64,000 nucleotides of DNA from Anopheles merus (lineage: Eukaryota > Arthropoda > Insecta > Diptera > Culicidae), in contig NC_054081.1 of the NCBI RefSeq assembly GCF_017562075.2, positions 21,124,941 to 21,188,940 on the forward strand. The letters are read 5' to 3'. Below are positions 25,909 to 36,000 of the stretch, one piece after another (the stretch's first letter is position 1; each line of letters begins with the position of its first letter). The position numbers and the translations under genes are program-made. Under the pieces are notes generated by a model. That model searched no databases and was not told the origin of the DNA. It saw only the letters and a program-made list of their open reading frames with translations.

Positions 25909-26643
25909 CCGTTCAAATAGACATAAAGCGAAAACTTCGCGCCAACACAGAGTTACTTGTCTCGCGCGACATTTCTGCTTCAAATGAAATAATAAAAAAT
26001 ACCACGTTAATTAACGAGCCAGATTAATATCAAACGCAAAAAAATTGATTTGAACGCATTTTAAGTTTTTTTTTGTGTTTTCAAACTTAAAACAAGTAAG
26101 CGGAAGGCCATGGGAGTGACAAAATGCTGAATTTTTTTTCAAAATGTGAGCTTTTGTCACTTTTTTGAGCTTTTGTCGAAATTTTGTAACCTGGAGCAGT
26201 CAGGAAAAAAAGTTGGCAAAAGTTGACAAAAAGTGACAAAATTTGACGTTCGTGAAAAAGCGTAAACAAACAGCTATTTGGCGCAGTTGTGACCCATTGT
26301 TATGATAATAATGCTAAAATGCATGATTCTAATTGATTTATGTACCTATTTAGTACTTCTTAAACAAAATATCGATGATATTCAGATGTTGGAGCTTTCT
26401 GTCGCTCTTGTGTATGTTTTTGGTGCGGCCACGAGAAAAGCTCTTTTTTGCAGTTGACAAGCAATTTTGACAAAGTTGAAAATTTTTTCAACATTTTTTC
26501 AGCTCCGTGGCCAGGCGCTAAGTTGGTTGACTGAGCTATTGATGATGGTTGCAAATGAGCTACTTTGATCTACGCGGAGTGAAATTTTTGAGCTATTTTT
26601 TGTCGCGCGCGAGATTGTCGCTCTATGTCTATTTGAACGCGGA
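25909..26643. mobile_element. TIR element 'P', long copy (terminus CGTTCAAATAGACATA)
   Basis: The left end reads CGTTCAAATAGACATAAAGC; the right end is its inverse (CGTTCAAATAGACATAGAGC on the minus strand), next to GCGCGCGA-type stretches on both sides. The interior has repeated 'gtgacaaaa' and 'gcttttgtc' motifs. No coding capacity. A shorter relative follows at 26698-27002. Confidence 0.7.
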
Positions 26644-26697
26644 GTTGCGGAGTGGTTTGAGAGGGCAATTAACCAAAGGTGTTATAATATGACAAGG

Positions 26698-27002
26698 TAA
26701 CCGTTCAAATAGAAAACGTCGCGCGCGATGAAATTTCAATCCGTGTACATCAAAGTAGATCATTTGACTCAGTCAACCAAATTGTTTTTTATTTGAAAAC
26801 ACACAAAAATAGGTTAAAATGTGTTCAAGTCTAATTTTTTACGTATGGCATTGATTTGGCTCGTAAAAAACTTGATAATTCGATAATTTCGGATAATGTT
26901 GCACGAGGCCAGTAGCTCTGATTGCAAAATTTAGCTACTTTTCGTTGCGCGAGACGTCGTCGCCCGCGACGTTGTCGCTCTGTGTCTATTTGACCCAAGG
27001 TT
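26698..27002. mobile_element. TIR element 'P', short copy
   Basis: The ends are AACCGTTCAAATAGAAAACG and, inverted, AACCTTGGGTCAAATAGACA, again with GTCGCGCGCG or GCCCGCGACG next to the termini. It shares terminal structure with the long copy 55 bp upstream. Confidence 0.65.
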
Positions 27003-27496
27003 ATTTAAAAATATCAGGTGGTGAATGAGGGCCTTTGCGGGATCGCCATAGTTGAGAGACTTTACGTCATTTTAAAACCGTTAAGCAATGGTTTCAGCTC
27101 ATAAAGCATAGCAAATATAAACGATTACTTTGTAACTACAATCAATTTTGTGTTTCTATTGATTTTATCGAAAAAATGAGATGTAGTAACAAAATATTTG
27201 ATGATTTGTTTATGCACGAAATGTAAAATCATGTAAGTAAGAGTTCCAATCTCACGTAAATTGTCCATGCAGCTTGCAGATAAAGAGGAATTAATCTGAA
27301 AATTGCAAAAAATAATGATGTCTTAGTTTATAACCTCAAAAATGTAGAAAACACAATGAATTATAGAATAAATTTACGAAATAACACGAAAGTACACACT
27401 TGATTCAATGTTTTAATATTAAAGACGAACTTGCAAAGCATAAAATATATTTCTAAAGAATATTTAATCGAAAAAATGTAGAAGATAAATTACATG
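27003..27496. other. AT-rich interval without a gene
   Basis: No supported feature. Confidence 0.35.
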
Positions 27497-27633
27497 AACG
27501 GCGATTTTATCGGACGCCCTGTCAAATTTTTGAATGGGATTTGACAGATAACGTCGGACGACGAAATCGCACTTCCGACGTTATCTTTCAAATCCCATAT
27601 AAATCTCGTCCGATAAAATCGCATCCGATCAGC
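27497..27633. mobile_element. Small hairpin MITE (stem GCGATTTTATCGGACG)
   Basis: An inverted repeat with long arms: 'gcgattttatcggacg' and 'ttgacagataacgtcgga' on the left pair with 'tccgacgttatcttt' and 'cgtccgataaaatcgc' on the right. About 137 bp in total. Confidence 0.75.
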
Positions 27634-27646
27634 GTTGCCACCGCCC

Positions 27647-28168
27647 TAACCGTATTAATACACGATGCGCAATCTCAGATTGCGCATATATTCGTTTTAT
27701 CAAAATATATGTCATTTCGCGTATCCAACCCTGAGCTATAAACGTCATTTCCATACAATTTCAGATTGCGCCAAGATTGCGCATAAATTTTCAAGATTAT
27801 ATGTCTGAGATATATACATTTTTTTGACAGATAAATATATCAAACCTACCCGTTTGACAGATAAATATATGCGCAATCTGAGATTGCGCATCGTCTATAG
27901 CTACGGTAACCGTACCAATAGACGATGCGCAATCTCAGATTGCGCATATATTTATCTGTCAAACGGGTCGGTTTGATATATTTATCTGTCAAAAAAAAAT
28001 TATATAGCTCGGACATATAATCTTGAAAATTTATGCGCAATCTTGGCGCAATCTAAATGTATGGAAATGACGTTTATAGCTCAGAGTTGGCTACGCGAAA
28101 TGACATATATTTTGATAAAACGAATATATGCGCAATCTGAGATTGCGCATCGTGTATTAATACGTTAA
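27647..28168. repeat. Repeat G, two units in inverted orientation (about 520-bp palindrome)
   Basis: The unit (about 250 bp) occurs as 27647-27902 and inverted as 27906-28168. Each unit starts and ends with a short palindrome whose half is TGCGCAATCT (the other half AGATTGCGCA, one base between). Inner landmarks are 'atatatttatctgtcaaacg' and 'gccaagattgcgca'. A third single unit lies at 29618-29862 and a fragment at 19901-19932. No coding capacity. Confidence 0.88.
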
Positions 28169-28194
28169 AGTTGTTCAGGGCAAAATGACAGTTC

Positions 28195-28340
28195 TCAACT
28201 TTACAGGATTTCACACTTAATCTCAAGACTGCGGGACCTCTTCCCGAATCTGTCTTAGCCAATCCCAAGACTGCGGAATGATGCTTGAAAACGTTGATGA
28301 TACCTGAATTCATCGGATGCGATGCTGAATCTGCGGCACA
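28195..28340 (-). repeat. Repeat 'R', second copy
   Basis: Reverse-complement relative of 3385-3530, with several 'caagactgcgg' motifs. It directly precedes the transposase-like fragment. Confidence 0.55.
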
Positions 28341-28459
28341 TTACTCGAACACACAGTACCGCGCCGAGGACATGCGGTCGAATATTTTTTACACGTATAA
28401 CCTTTGTGTACATCAAAGTATTAGAAACACAATTATTCGATTTACAGATTACACAATTA

Positions 28460-28816
28460 TTTACAGGAGTTGCCAACTTTAATTCGTTCGCAGGCTGTTT
28501 AAAATGCACCACCGAAGGGATCAAACTGCAAGGAAGGGTTACATTTCTCGATTGCAACGCATCAGAACGAACGGATGAAGCCTTTCGGAAACAAATGTAC
28601 GGTGATCATCACAAAATTGATTCGCCATTACTGTTATTAGATAACTTTGATATCATCCTTCAAATAATTGTTAGTGATCAGTTGCATTTAATTGACTTAG
28701 GCGTAACAAAACGATTTTTGATAGGCTTGATTGAAGGTAAATTTGGCTTTAAAAAAAGACTTTCTCCTTCTATACTTGCACAATTATCTGGAATGTTGAT
28801 GAACATACCCAAATAG
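28460..28816 (+). pseudogene. Fragment of a DNA-transposon-derived protein (CACTA/tnp2-like guess)
   Basis: From the 'tttacag' at 28442-28466 onward, a clean frame reads 'GCLKCTTEGIKLQGRVTFLD', then 'RTDEAFRKQMYGDHHKIDSP', then 'VSDQLHLIDLGVTKRFLIG', ending in 'LAQLSGMLMNIPK'. A Cys-x-x-Cys unit, 'R-T-D-x-x-F-R', a His-His pair and 'xDxxHLxxLGVxK' recur in a family of insect transposon-derived proteins that I connect loosely with tnp2/CACTA transposases. The frame ends where another element (K) begins. The upstream part (28322-28460) shows no such domain; the junction looks like a splice acceptor, so this may be one exon of a dead element. Confidence 0.5.
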
Positions 28817-28919
28817 CCAGCTCGTACTTTATAGCTGATTTAGGGCTGTTTAACGAAAAATCGTTCCGATGTCGTACTTTGTGGCTGATTAAGAGACAGA
28901 CGGTACTTTGCGGAACTAT
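28811..28919. mobile_element. Element K fragment (TIR CCCAAATAGCCAG)
   Basis: Matches the right end of element K at 32180-32295 in reverse complement ('gctcgtactttatagctgat', 'aaaaatcgttccgatgtcg'). It begins inside the transposase frame and is cut at 28920 by an F element, which lies at the same internal K position as the F copy in the 31-kb element. Confidence 0.75.
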
Positions 28920-29037
28920 CCCAAGCGCCACAGATTAAGCTTAAACGACTGAAAAATTGAATATCCATAGGAAAAAAATGAAAGCTTCACAGCTTCATTG
29001 GTTTGATCAATAGATGGCGTATTACAACTCATCATTA
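28920..29037. mobile_element. MITE F fragment interrupted by another F copy
   Basis: Starts CCCAAGCGCCACAGATTAAG and follows the family to 'acaactcatcatta', where a complete F element begins. The other part of this copy was not found beyond 29617. Confidence 0.8.
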
Positions 29038-29617
29038 CCCAAGTGCCACAAATCCACTAAAAGACCACTAAACGGCTTCTAAACGACTCAAGTTCTCTAC
29101 CTAAACGGAATATAGAAAGACTTCGTTTAGCAGACGGCAAACGACTCATTCATTCTAAAAATAGCAAAAAAAGCTGGTGGCGCTCTCTATTGGTGGGATA
29201 CCCCCCAACCAGTTGAGCTTCATCGCTTGGAGGAGAGCTTTCTCATTTCCTCTGTACTGTTGTATGGTTTCGCATTGAAGTTATGCATCGCTAGAACTAG
29301 AACGGCGATTCGATTGTTTAAATACTAAACTCCAACGGAAACCACCAGTACTGAAGCAAGTGAGATTTGAGTAATGGTCGTTGGTGTTGATACCCACGTA
29401 TCTGACCACACAACCATTCATATAGATTTTTGCTCAGAAAGTTAGAAGGCTATATAATAGGTATTATAGCGAAACACATTGCAAGAAAAGGATAGCAATA
29501 TAATGATGAGTTGTAATACGCCATCTATTGATCAAACCAATGAAGCTGTAGAGCTTTCATTTTTTTCTATGGATATTCAATTTTCCAGTCGTTTAAGCTT
29601 AATCTGTGGCGCTTGGG
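29038..29617. mobile_element. MITE family F, copy B (complete)
   Basis: A 580-bp element with ends CCCAAGTGCCACAAATCC and, inverted, CCCAAGCGCCACAGATTAAG. It is inserted in a partial F copy and followed directly by a repeat G unit. Confidence 0.85.
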
Positions 29618-29862
29618 GCAATCTCAGATTGTGCATATATTTATCTGTCAAACGGATCGGTTTGATATATTTATCTGTCAAAAACTATTTATATATCTCG
29701 GACATATAATCTTGAAAATTTATGCGCAATCTTGGCGCAATCTGAAATTGTATGGAAATGACGTTTATAGCTATAGGGTTGGCTACGCGAATTGATATAT
29801 ATTTTGATAAAACGAATATATGCGCAATCTGAGATTGCGCATCGTGTATTAATACGGTAAAA
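29618..29862 (+). repeat. Repeat G, single unit
   Basis: Same order and orientation as 27906-28168, with the terminal palindrome decayed at the left and intact at the right (29820-29840). Confidence 0.82.
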
Positions 29863-30190
29863 CACGTAAATCGTGCTATCGAATCTCACGCTCATACATG
29901 GGAACACTACAACAGTGCAGTGCTGAAGACGCTTGTAAGGTTTTCTTTTGACAGTTGCAATTTCAAATTTCAAATTAAAAGCGAAATTTTTCATTGAAAT
30001 ATTTCAACGGCATTTAATTACTGCTAAATGCACTGCTAATCGCCTTTGATTCGCCGGCGATTACTAGAAGGCATTTAACGAAAATTTGCGGGTAGGGTAT
30101 TCAAGGCAACCGGCTACCCGGGTAGCCAAATCAATTTTGAATTCTCCTTTCTCTGATTCTAGGAATCCGATTGACTTGAAATTTGGTATA

Positions 30191-30554
30191 CAGGCGGTCC
30201 CCGAGATACACGGTTAATGGGGACCGAAAACGACCGCAATATACCGCGGATCTCGAATTTCCGCGTAAGTCGAATCTCGTGAATCCCAGCTAAAATTTCA
30301 CTAATTTTCGTGTAATTTTGCTATTAGGGGGCGGTTTTAGTCACTGTATGAGTTATTTGATATGATTCTTACTGAATATAACAGTTTAAAACCTTTTGAA
30401 ATAGTTTTTAACATTCGATCGAAACGGAAATTATTTGGCAATTTACAATTGATGTGTCAATCAGTACAATTTGGTCAAAGAACTGTCAAATTTAGAAAAC
30501 CGTGTATCTCCGAATCCGCGTATAAGAGGTACCGTGTATCTCGGGGACCGCCTG
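30191..30554. mobile_element. MITE family D1, copy 2 (best preserved)
   Basis: A 364-bp element flanked by TA, with perfect inverted ends CAGGCGGTCCCCGAGATACA (continuing CGGT). No coding capacity. Inserted in a foldback-type repeat. Confidence 0.92.
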
Positions 30555-30611
30555 TATTTGTGTAATTCACAGCCATCTTTCTCTGGAATTTTTCGTAGAT
30601 TTTTTGGAGTA

Positions 30612-30956
30612 AAGTCTGTTCCCGAGTTACGCGGTTTCTGCATTCCCGACGAATCCGCGTAACTCGAATATCCGCGTATGTCGAATTTCACGTTTTTTGA
30701 CTAAAATACTATTGATAACTCGGAGTTTTTGATTTAATTTAGTACTTTTATACACTTTTTCATTTATTTGAGATAATTCGTGCAGAAAATTCTAATATTT
30801 CTGGCTTTTAAGCGGTTTCAATTTGTTAGCAAAAATGCCATTTATTCCTAACTTGAAGCAAATTGTACTGATTTGACATTTAATCTGTCAAATGTAGAAA
30901 ACCGCGTATCTCCGAATCCGCGTAAGTCGAGAACCGTGTAACTCGGGAACAGACTG
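30612..30956. mobile_element. MITE family D2 (TA target site)
   Basis: A 345-bp element flanked by TA, with ends AAGTCTGTTCCCGAGTTACG and, inverted, CAGTCTGTTCCCGAGTTACA. Its interior shares 'aaaaccgcgtatctccgaat' and 'ttgtactgatttgacat' with D1, so the two are sister families. Confidence 0.9.
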
Positions 30957-31043
30957 TATAATTAAACTGTTTTTAAGAATTAAATTTTCCAATACCCCTA
31001 TTCCAGGCAATCGGGCTACCCGTATAGCCAGTGACTTTGGAGG

Positions 31044-32297
31044 CTTCCCAAATAGCCAGAATTGCTTAAGCAGCTTATTTTAGCACGCTAAAGATCGCTG
31101 CTCTAATTCGCCTTTTGCAGTAAATAAACAGCATCAAAGTTCTATCCCAAGTGCCACAAATCCACTAAACGACCACTAAACAGCTTCTAAACGGCTCAAG
31201 TTCTCTACCTAAACGGAATATAGAAAGACTTCGTTTAGCAGACGGCAAACGACTCATGCATTCTAAAAATAGCAAAAAAGATGGTGGCGTTTTCGTTTGG
31301 TGGTATACCCCAACCAGTGGAACTTCATCGCTTGGAGGAGAGCTTTCTCATTTCCTGTGTACTGTTGTATGGTTTCGCATTGAAGTTATGCATCGCTAGA
31401 ACTAGAACGGCGATACGATTGTTTGAATACTAAACTCCAACGAAAACCACCAGCACAGAAGCAAGTGAGATTTGAGTAATGGTCGTTGGTGTTGATACCC
31501 ACGTATCAACGACCATTCATATAGATTTTTGCTCAGAAAGTTATAAGGCTGTATAGGTCATAATAAGAAGAAACTTGTCGAAACACATTGCAAGAAAAGG
31601 ATAGCAATATAATGATGAGTTGTAATACGCCATCTATTGATCAAACCAATGAAGCTGTGGAGCTTTCATTTTTTTTTCTATGGATATTCAATTTTCCAGT
31701 CGTTTAAGCTTAATCTGTGGCGCTTGGGATGTGGGTCTTTCAAACAGCTCCTAAGCAGCTTCCTTATGCCACGATGCCAGGGATTATTTTTCTTTGTGTT
31801 TTTTTTCAAGCAAGCGTCATCGATGAAATAAACAACAAGATTTGTTTCGTTTAAAAACATATGTATATTTTTAAATCTTTTGTATTGATGAATTATACAA
31901 ATTTTTACACAATTTACTGATAATTCACAATCACTTCACTCAATATTCATTCTTCAATTAACGAATCTAACTTGTGCAGCAGCAATGAGATTATTGCCGG
32001 CGTCCGTGTTTGACACTTTGACAAAAGCCACCTTGTACCGATGTCATGCATTAAAAAGCTATAAAGTTCCACCAAGTTCGGTACGCTTTCTTAACAAGCC
32101 TTCAAGTTCCACCATGAACCCTACACATAGTGCTAATCAGCCGCAAAGTTCTAAAAAGTACCATGTGCCTGTTAAAAAGCTCCATAGTTCCGCAAAGTAC
32201 CGTCTATCTCTTAATCAGCCAAAAAGTACGACATCGGAACGATTTTTCGTTAAACAGCCCTAAATCAGCTATAAAGTACGAGCTGGCTATTTGGGAA
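31044..32297. mobile_element. Element K, complete, with a nested F MITE
   Basis: Perfect 16-bp inverted ends CTTCCCAAATAGCCAG at 31044-31059 and 32282-32297. An F element fills 31146-31728. Removing it leaves about 670 bp of non-coding DNA containing repeated 'agttccgcaaagta'- and 'cttaatcagc'-like motifs (32040-32280). A fragment lies at 28811-28919. The superfamily is unclear; the TIR resembles that of family F (both CCCAA). Confidence 0.8.
31146..31728. mobile_element. MITE family F, copy C (inside element K)
   Basis: A 583-bp element with the same ends as copies A and B, flanked by AT on both sides. Confidence 0.87.
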
Positions 32298-32790
32298 GGG
32301 CCAATTTGTTTGCAAATAAAAAAAAACTTTTTTCAAAATTACAGAAAAACTGTGTTTAGTTAAACTGCAAGTAGATGCAGCTTTGAAAAAAAAATCATGC
32401 AAACACGGTGAGCAGATTAATAGATATTAGCTATTGAATCCGCAATGATGCGATGACCCATGCAAAATGTGTGATCCTACCATGGTAGGCGGTGGTAGCA
32501 CAACATGTATCCTTTTGGTCGTAGACACAACGGTTAAATTGGTAATTTTGTCTGGCTAGGAAGTCCCAATGAAGGCGCCCGGCAAATGCGATGACAATTA
32601 ATTCTCTAAGTACATACACCTTGGTATTCTTTACGCATATGTCAAAATGATATGTGCAGAACAGCAGCATGATTATTTGTTAAAATTGTCATGGTGTATC
32701 TGCTATGCATTCAATGTATCTTGATTTTAAGTTTATAACACCATGAATAAGGAAAAGTTCTAGTCACGAATTCGTTGTGTTGCATAGTAT
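32298..32790. other. Upstream region of the DNAJC16-like gene
   Basis: No repeat or gene recognised. It is likely to hold the promoter and the 5' untranslated region of the gene starting at 32863. Confidence 0.4.
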
Positions 32791-32797
32791 TATAAAG
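32791..32797 (+). promoter_or_regulatory. Possible TATA box (TATAAAG) of the DNAJC16-like gene
   Basis: TATAAAG lies 66 bp before the start codon, which would leave a 5' leader of roughly 35-40 nt. In an AT-rich genome such a match is weak evidence on its own. Confidence 0.3.
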
Positions 32798-32862
32798 TGC
32801 TGTCACGGGAAAACGTATAGATACACACAATTTACATAAACACGTTAGATCAATGAGAAAAA

Positions 32863-33050
32863 ATGAATACCAAAGCAATTATTAATCGTCATTCGAAATC
32901 TTTAGTTTATTGGATCAGGCTTTTACTATTTTTTGCCTCAATCTGCTTAAGTCTGAGTGCGTCCAGTGATCCCTACTCAATTCTAGGGGTACATAAACGA
33001 GCATCCATGCAGGACATACGTCGTGCTTATAAACAATTGGCAAAGGAATG
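32863..33050 (+). CDS. DNAJC16: DNAJC16-like exon 1
   Basis: Encodes the signal anchor and the first two J-domain helices ('DPYSILGVHKRASMQDIRRA'). It ends after the first two bases of the Trp codon before HPD, at donor GTAAGT. Intron 1 is 88 bp (33051-33138) and ends in TTTTTCTACAG. Confidence 0.93.
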
Positions 33051-36000
33051 GTAAGTAATGATACAAATCAATCGCAATGAAGTCCCAGCGATACCAAAGA
33101 GAATAAAAAATTATGCAAAATGTTTGATTTTTCTACAGGCATCCTGATAAATCCAAACATCCCGAAGCTGAAACAAAATTTGTAGAAATCAAACAATCTT
33201 ACGAATTGCTATCAGATTCGGAACGTAGGCGAGCCTTTGACCAATATGGAATAACAAACGAAGATGCAGTTCTCGATCATAATCGTCCAGAATATAATAA
33301 TTACGGTCGTTTCAAGGACACGTTTGAACATTTTTATGGAGCACATAACTTCAATTATCATGATCAGGATATAAGCTTGTATCATCGCCTTTCAATTACT
33401 ACAAAATACTATGAAACCAATATTGTACCAAAAAGTCGTCATACACCTCAAATACTCATGTTTTACGCCGATTGGTGCTTTGCATGCATGAAAGCTGCAA
33501 ATTCTTTCAAAAAGTTAATAGACACGCTTGAACCATATGGAATTACTTTTGCCACTGTTAATGCCGGGCACGAAGAACAACTTGTAAGAAAAGTCGGTGT
33601 ACACTCGCTACCATGCGTAATTATGGTGCTAAATGACCATAATTATGTTTACAAGGATAGTGTTTTCAATCCACAGCACGTTGTGGATTTTATAAGACAA
33701 AAAATGCCTTATAAATTATTGACGCCAGTTACAGATAATACGCTTGACAAATTTTTGAACGGATGGGTTGATAATCGGGTTCGTGCTCTAATTTTAGAAC
33801 CAAGAATGCAACCACGACTACGTTACCTTATAACTGCTTATTACTTTCGCGAACGAGTAGTATTTGGATTCGTTGAACTTAACTCCAAAGAAACTGCATA
33901 CATTCAAGCTAAATTTAAAGCGCATCCTGAACTTGATACATTACTTATTTTTAATGAATTTCCGCCTCAACCAATTGCGACGGTCACAATGTCTGATATT
34001 CCTTCAACAACGCTGAACAATATTATTTCACTCAACAAATATCTCATACTTCCACGACTTTCATCCCAAGACATGCTGGAAAGTGTATGTCCAGCTGAAT
34101 GGAACCGCCCTCGTAAAAAATTGTGTGTTGTGTTAGTCACTGAAAATACCAGATTGCATGATGGAGCACGTACTGTAATGCGTAAGATAGCTCTAGAATC
34201 TCTTTATAATCGAGAGAAAGTACGGTTTGCTTACATCTATCAAGAAAAACAGAATGATTTCATCAGCGCATTTTCAAAACACAATCAATCGAAAGAAACG
34301 CTACTGCAGATTATTATCTTTTGGCGTCGAGATACCAAACATATTCGTTATGAATGGGTCGATCAAACTATTCTCGAAGCAGATAAAGTGTTAGAAAACG
34401 ACACACACGATCAATATTTCAACAATACAAAACAAAAACTGGATTCAATAATTCATCGCTTGCTACGATCCACGGAAGCGCTTAGTTTTGAAACGGAAGT
34501 CAAGGTAACTATGCTAATCTTTAAGTGCTTTTATGAAACTAAAACGAAGAGTTATTAACCTATCCAGTCATTTGCCCGAGAGACTCTGACAGTGCTTTTG
34601 TTCTCCGTTCCGATTCAATCGTCGCGTGGGGGCAAGGAATGGGAAAGGGAGATACAACAATGATAATGACACATTTTGCACATCATCTTTTGTGTAAAGC
34701 TATGCAGATATGCAGAACAGGTGAAATATTTTTAAAGTATTTTTTTCACCTTTTTGCTATTATTTTTATTATTTAGATACTGTAGGCCAAGCAGAAGGCA
34801 ACGCGAGCGATAACTTGGCATGGTTGTAAGTCCTCTGAATTGGTCGCATTTTAAAGCAAGTCTTGTAAACTACTGTTGTATTGCCTCTTTTGCGTTAATC
34901 ATCGTAGTGCAATTCGCGAACCAAAGACTTCACCTACCAGCGCACAAGACAATTATCGGAATTGTCGAAAGATAAAACCTAGCATCTTGTATGCATTGTT
35001 AGCAATGTTGTCAACGTGTTATCGAAAATTTAAACTAGAGTACAGTGCAACACTTAGATCACAAACATGACGGCAATCTAACACACAACCTAACATGAAT
35101 AATTATACTTGATCGTTTTTTCAAGGTTATGAAACGATATAATAAAAATAACAATCAAGGGCTAGCTCTAGATCCAGGGTGGCCACTCAACCGGGAAAAT
35201 GGGGAAATTCTCAAAAAAAAAAATCGGAAAATTATCACAAACTTTTGCTACCACTGTTTACCATCGTACTAAATATATTTTCAATTAGTGGGATGTTTTG
35301 TATATTGTTCCCAACTTACCACAGGCCAGCAACATCACAGCAATGTGTAAGGACAACATTTTCCGTTTCTCACATATGGTACGCAATATATGTACTATAC
35401 TTCTCATTCGCACTGGTGCAATACTTACGTTCACCGATATCGGTTATTGCATATTTCGGGTATGGTGTGCCTATTCGTTCTATCTTCCACTCGTCTTTTG
35501 TTATTCATCTCTTGTGAAGTTGCGGTCGTGTCGAATTCAACGGTGGATTTAGTGGACGATCCCAGTTTTTGAACATAACTGATAATTTTTGTCCCTTTTA
35601 GCAATTTTAAGGTTACCCAATCAGACATCGCCTGTACATTGGCATTTTGCATTTTGGTTTTGGGCCTCTGCCTTCATTCCGCCCATTCCCACACTGGCAC
35701 TGATGGTTGAGGTGGCGTCGTTTCTGCAGTCCAATCGTTGCTCCTTAGTTTAAGTTCAAGTAAACGTGAATGAACCGAGTCGTTAATCAGAATGAACGTG
35801 AACGTGATTTCGATTCTTTCGTTGTTTTTTTTTGCAATTAGCAATACTCGTTGATTCTGTGAATAGGTTAGGTACTAAAGGTGGGCTTTTCGGAACGTTA
35901 ATGAACCGAGTTGTTCATTAGAATGTACGTGAGCTCGATTTCGGTTCATTTGGAAATAGCATAATAGCAAGCAATAGAGTTGGTACACGTTTCGAAAATC

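Larger units (their letters stand above)
30105..31046 (+). mobile_element. Foldback-type repeat copy split by two MITEs
   Basis: Pieces at 30105-30190, 30557-30611 and 30957-31046 join into sequence related to the foldback arms at 12.6-13.8 kb ('ctctgattctaggaatccga', 'cagccatctttctctggaat', 'ccaatacccctattccaggc'). A D1 MITE occupies 30191-30554 and a D2 MITE 30612-30956. Confidence 0.75.

Noticed and set aside
34505..34558. Extension of DNAJC16-like exon 2 to the in-frame stop at 34556
   Set aside because: The GTAACT donor after AAG and the phase-0 continuation at 38206 with the expected membrane segment fit better. A short form ending in intron 2 cannot be excluded without RNA data.
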